A DNA stretch of 7,432 nucleotides from Desulfomicrobiaceae bacterium. Its GTDB lineage: Bacteria; Desulfobacterota; Desulfovibrionia; Desulfovibrionales; Desulfomicrobiaceae. Under the pieces are notes generated by a model that worked only from the letters and a program-made list of their open reading frames with translations, was not told the origin of the DNA and ran no database searches. A program made the position numbers and the translations under genes. The first letter of the stretch is position 1. Every line of letters starts with the position of its first letter. The stretch is taken from positions 1 through 7,432 of the forward strand of contig DPEO01000112.1 in the NCBI GenBank assembly GCA_003530935.1. Direction: 5' to 3'. Shown piece by piece: positions 5,497-7,432 of the stretch.

Positions 5497-6686
5497 CACA
5501 GTTCCCGCACCACCCAGGGAAGACCATGCTTGTTGAGCTTTTCCATGAACGGATCCGGGTCCAACTGCTCCATGTTATAGACGCCGGGGGCATGCCACAC
5601 ACCGGTCATCATGAGCATGGCGCCGATCATGGCCGGCACACCCGTGGTGTAGGAAATGGCCTGAGAGCCCACTTCCTTGTAGGCCGCTTCATGGGAGCAG
5701 ACGTTGTAGATATACACGGTCCGCGGTCTTCCGTCCTTCATCCCCTTCATGAGGCAGCCAATGCAGGTCTTGCCCTTGGTGAGGGGCCCCAGGGAAGCGG
5801 GCTCCGGCAACACGGCCTTGAGGAACTGCAAGGGCACGATCTTCTGGCCCTGAAATTCCACAGGCTCGATGGAGGTCATGCCGATATTCTGCAGCACGCG
5901 CAGGTGGTTCAAATAGTTATCCGAGAAGGTCATCCAGAATCGCGCCCGTTTGAGGCCGCGCAAGTTCCGAGCCAGAGACTCCAGCTCCTCGTGGTACATG
6001 AGATAGCACTTCTTCGGTCCGATGCCGTCGGGAAAATCGAAGGTCATGGACCAGGACAAGGGGTCGGTCTCCACCCACTCGCCCCGCTCCCAGTAGCGGC
6101 CCCGCTGCGTGATCTCGCGGATGTTGATCTCCGGGTTGAAGTTGGTGGCAAAGGGCTGGCCGTGGTCACCGGCGTTGCAGTCGATGATGTCGAGCTCGTG
6201 GATTTCGTCGAGCAGGTGCTTTTGCGCGTAGGCGCAGTACACATTGGTCACCCCCGGATCGAAGCCCGAGCCCAAGAGGGCCATGCGCCCGGCACTCCGG
6301 TAGCGCTCGTCGTAGGCCCATTGCCATTTGTACTCGAACTTGGCCTCATGGGGCGGTTCGTAGTTGGCGGTATCCAGGTAATCCACCCCGGCCTCGAGGC
6401 AGGCATCCATGAGCGGGAGATCCTGATAGGGCAAGGCCACATTGATGAGCACCTGCGGCTGGAAGCGACGCAACAGGGCCACGGTTTCGGCCACGTTGTC
6501 CGCGTCCAGCTGCTCCACAGCGATGGTGCGGCCGGTACGTTCACGCACCGAAGCGGCAATGGCCTCGCACTTGGACACCGTCCGGCTGGCCAGCATGATT
6601 TCCGAAAAGACCTCGGGCACCTGGGCGCATTTGTGCGCCACCACGCTGCCCACGCCACCGGCACCGACAATAAGCACTCGCGACAT
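5496..6686 (-). CDS. Carboxynorspermidine/carboxyspermidine dehydrogenase (saccharopine dehydrogenase-like)
   Basis: The 396-residue protein of the saccharopine dehydrogenase-like family is expected to use NADPH. It condenses putrescine (or diaminopropane) with aspartate semialdehyde and reduces the imine to carboxyspermidine (or carboxynorspermidine). The N-terminus is a Rossmann fold, RVLIVGAGGVGSVVAHKC (3-20), with GxGxxG at 8-13. Further blocks are VDYLDTANYEPPHEA (101-115), GSGFDPGVTNVY (139-150), IDCNAGDHGQPFATNFNPE (168-186) and SYTTGVPAMIGA (345-356). These match the carboxynorspermidine-forming branch rather than lysine-degrading saccharopine dehydrogenases, and the adjacent nspC supports that strongly. 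The frame is open upstream to an ATG at 6728, but the Rossmann strand starts at once from ATG 6686, which has an excellent ribosome site, so the shorter form is chosen. It begins 2 nt after the speA stop, and its TGA overlaps the nspC start. Confidence 0.93.
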   Translation of the reverse strand: MSRVLIVGAGGVGSVVAHKCAQVPEVFSEIMLASRTVSKCEAIAASVRERTGRTIAVEQLDADNVAETVALLRRFQPQVLINVALPYQDLPLMDACLEAGVDYLDTANYEPPHEAKFEYKWQWAYDERYRSAGRMALLGSGFDPGVTNVYCAYAQKHLLDEIHELDIIDCNAGDHGQPFATNFNPEINIREITQRGRYWERGEWVETDPLSWSMTFDFPDGIGPKKCYLMYHEELESLARNLRGLKRARFWMTFSDNYLNHLRVLQNIGMTSIEPVEFQGQKIVPLQFLKAVLPEPASLGPLTKGKTCIGCLMKGMKDGRPRTVYIYNVCSHEAAYKEVGSQAISYTTGVPAMIGAMLMMTGVWHAPGVYNMEQLDPDPFMEKLNKHGLPWVVREL

Positions 6687-6688
6687 GG

Positions 6689-7432
6689 TTACCTCCCTTG
6701 GGATGAATCCACAGACTCCACGGCGCAACCGCCGCGGCCTTCATGCAAATAGGTGTAGCCTCTGAGCCCGCGCTCGTAGGCTCGCATGATGAGAAACCGC
6801 TCCTGCGGGCTGATCTTTCCTTCCCGCACGCCGGCTTCCGCCACCTTGCGAAAGTTCTCCAAGACCTGCTTGGGGTCGAACTCCACATAGGAGAGCACAT
6901 CAGCGACGCTATCGCCTTCCAACTCCCGTGTGAGATCGTACGTACCGTCTTCGTTGATGCGCACGCTCACCACATTGGTGTCGCCAAAGAGGTTGTGGAG
7001 ATCCCCCAATGTTTCCTGATACGCGCCCACCAAAAACGCCCCCAAATAATACGGTTCGCCGCAGGTCAGACTATGAAGCTCCAACACCCGTTTTTCCCCA
7101 TGGATATCGATGAAACGGTCCAGCTTGCCGTCGCTGTCGCAGGTGATGTCTGCAAGGATCGCGGTCTCGGTGGGCTCCTCGCTCAAGCGGTGCACCGGCA
7201 TGATGGGGAAGAGGTGTCCAATGGCCCAGGCATCGGGAAGGGACTGGAAGACGCTCATGTTGCAGTAGTAGATGCTCGCCAGTGCCAGATCGATGTCCTT
7301 GAGGGCCGAGGGCGGGTTCTTCATGCCCGGCAGCCGCTCGGCAATGCTGCGAATGACGGCCCAAAAGATGGTGTCGCTCAAGGCCCGCTGCCGCAGGTTG
7401 CATTGGCCCAGGCGGAAGAGCTGCCGCACTTC
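6689..7432 (-). CDS. speA: Biosynthetic arginine decarboxylase SpeA, C-terminal part (5' end outside window)
   Basis: The frame runs in from the right edge and ends at TAA 6689-6691, giving 247 C-terminal residues of a protein normally around 630-660 long. SpeA decarboxylates arginine to agmatine, the entry to putrescine. Numbering from the first full codon at the window edge, the recognisable blocks are FQSLPDAWAIGHLFPIMPVH (62-81), the catalytic-cysteine motif ADITCDSDGKLD (94-105; the Cys is encoded at 7139-7141), YYLGAFLVGAYQETLGDLHN (128-147) and FGDTNVVSV (149-157). The pattern is that of the long fold III arginine decarboxylase, not the inducible fold I type. The PLP lysine and TIM barrel are outside the window. 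It is the first visible gene of the polyamine unit and is followed after 2 nt by the dehydrogenase. Any promoter lies beyond the window. The V encoded at 7427-7429 is an internal residue, not a start. Confidence 0.95.
   Translation of the reverse strand, partial: EVRQLFRLGQCNLRQRALSDTIFWAVIRSIAERLPGMKNPPSALKDIDLALASIYYCNMSVFQSLPDAWAIGHLFPIMPVHRLSEEPTETAILADITCDSDGKLDRFIDIHGEKRVLELHSLTCGEPYYLGAFLVGAYQETLGDLHNLFGDTNVVSVRINEDGTYDLTRELEGDSVADVLSYVEFDPKQVLENFRKVAEAGVREGKISPQERFLIMRAYERGLRGYTYLHEGRGGCAVESVDSSQGR
6692..6699 (-). promoter_or_regulatory. Ribosome binding site deciding the dehydrogenase start
   Basis: On the - strand AAGGGAGG lies 5 bases before ATG 6686 and inside the last codons of speA. 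It fixes the start at 6686 against the in-frame ATG at 6728 and implies coupling of translation to speA. Confidence 0.85.

Noticed and set aside
3619..5580. A 653-codon open frame on the + strand, antisense to nspC, the PfpI-family gene and part of the dehydrogenase
   Set aside because: The opposite strand carries clear protein families with good ribosome sites throughout. The + frame has low-complexity, His/Arg/Gly-rich composition with no recognisable domain. Long antisense frames are common in GC-rich DNA.
6687..6728. Fourteen-residue N-terminal extension of the dehydrogenase
   Set aside because: It would overlap speA, precedes the Rossmann strand without family likeness, and the strong AAGGGAGG site points to ATG 6686.
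5526..6752. A 408-codon open frame on the + strand, antisense to the dehydrogenase
   Set aside because: It mirrors the codon bias of the real - strand gene, has no recognisable motif and no convincing ribosome site.

Overview
The window looks like chromosomal DNA of a high-GC, anaerobic sulfate-reducer-type bacterium, most likely in the Desulfovibrionales. Three things suggest this. The adenylate kinase has a Cys-His-Cys-Cys metal site in its LID, as in Desulfovibrio gigas. Menaquinone is made by the futalosine route (MqnA). Polyamines are made by the carboxyspermidine route with biosynthetic arginine decarboxylase. The taxonomic call rests on gene content and remembered family sequences, not on a search. 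I saw no insertion sequence, phage gene, CRISPR array, tRNA or rRNA.

Left part, + strand (1-2271): the 3' end of a radical SAM gene; a 68-bp gap with a possible promoter; adenylate kinase (adk, GTG start); a strong intrinsic terminator; then mqnA, whose start codon lies 5 bases after the terminator's T-run and has no visible Shine-Dalgarno sequence.

Right part, - strand (7432 down to 2213): a run of six genes in one direction. In transcription order they are the C-terminal part of speA, a carboxy(nor)spermidine dehydrogenase, carboxy(nor)spermidine decarboxylase (nspC), a DJ-1/PfpI-family protein, a class I PLP aminotransferase, and a small cysteine-rich ferredoxin. The first three are packed with a 2-nt gap and a 1-nt stop/start overlap and form a clear biosynthetic unit: arginine to agmatine, then, after conversion to putrescine by enzymes outside the window, reductive condensation with aspartate semialdehyde and decarboxylation to spermidine (or norspermidine from diaminopropane). 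The last three are spaced by about 70 bp each. Two of those gaps hold GC hairpins next to the upstream stop codon. Their functional link to polyamines is unproven.

The two gene groups converge, and the last 59 bp of mqnA and of the ferredoxin gene overlap tail to tail. The genes are mostly recognisable housekeeping enzymes. I do not see a clearly new multi-gene system. The most unusual points are the terminator/start arrangement at mqnA, the convergent overlap, and the ten-cysteine ferredoxin.
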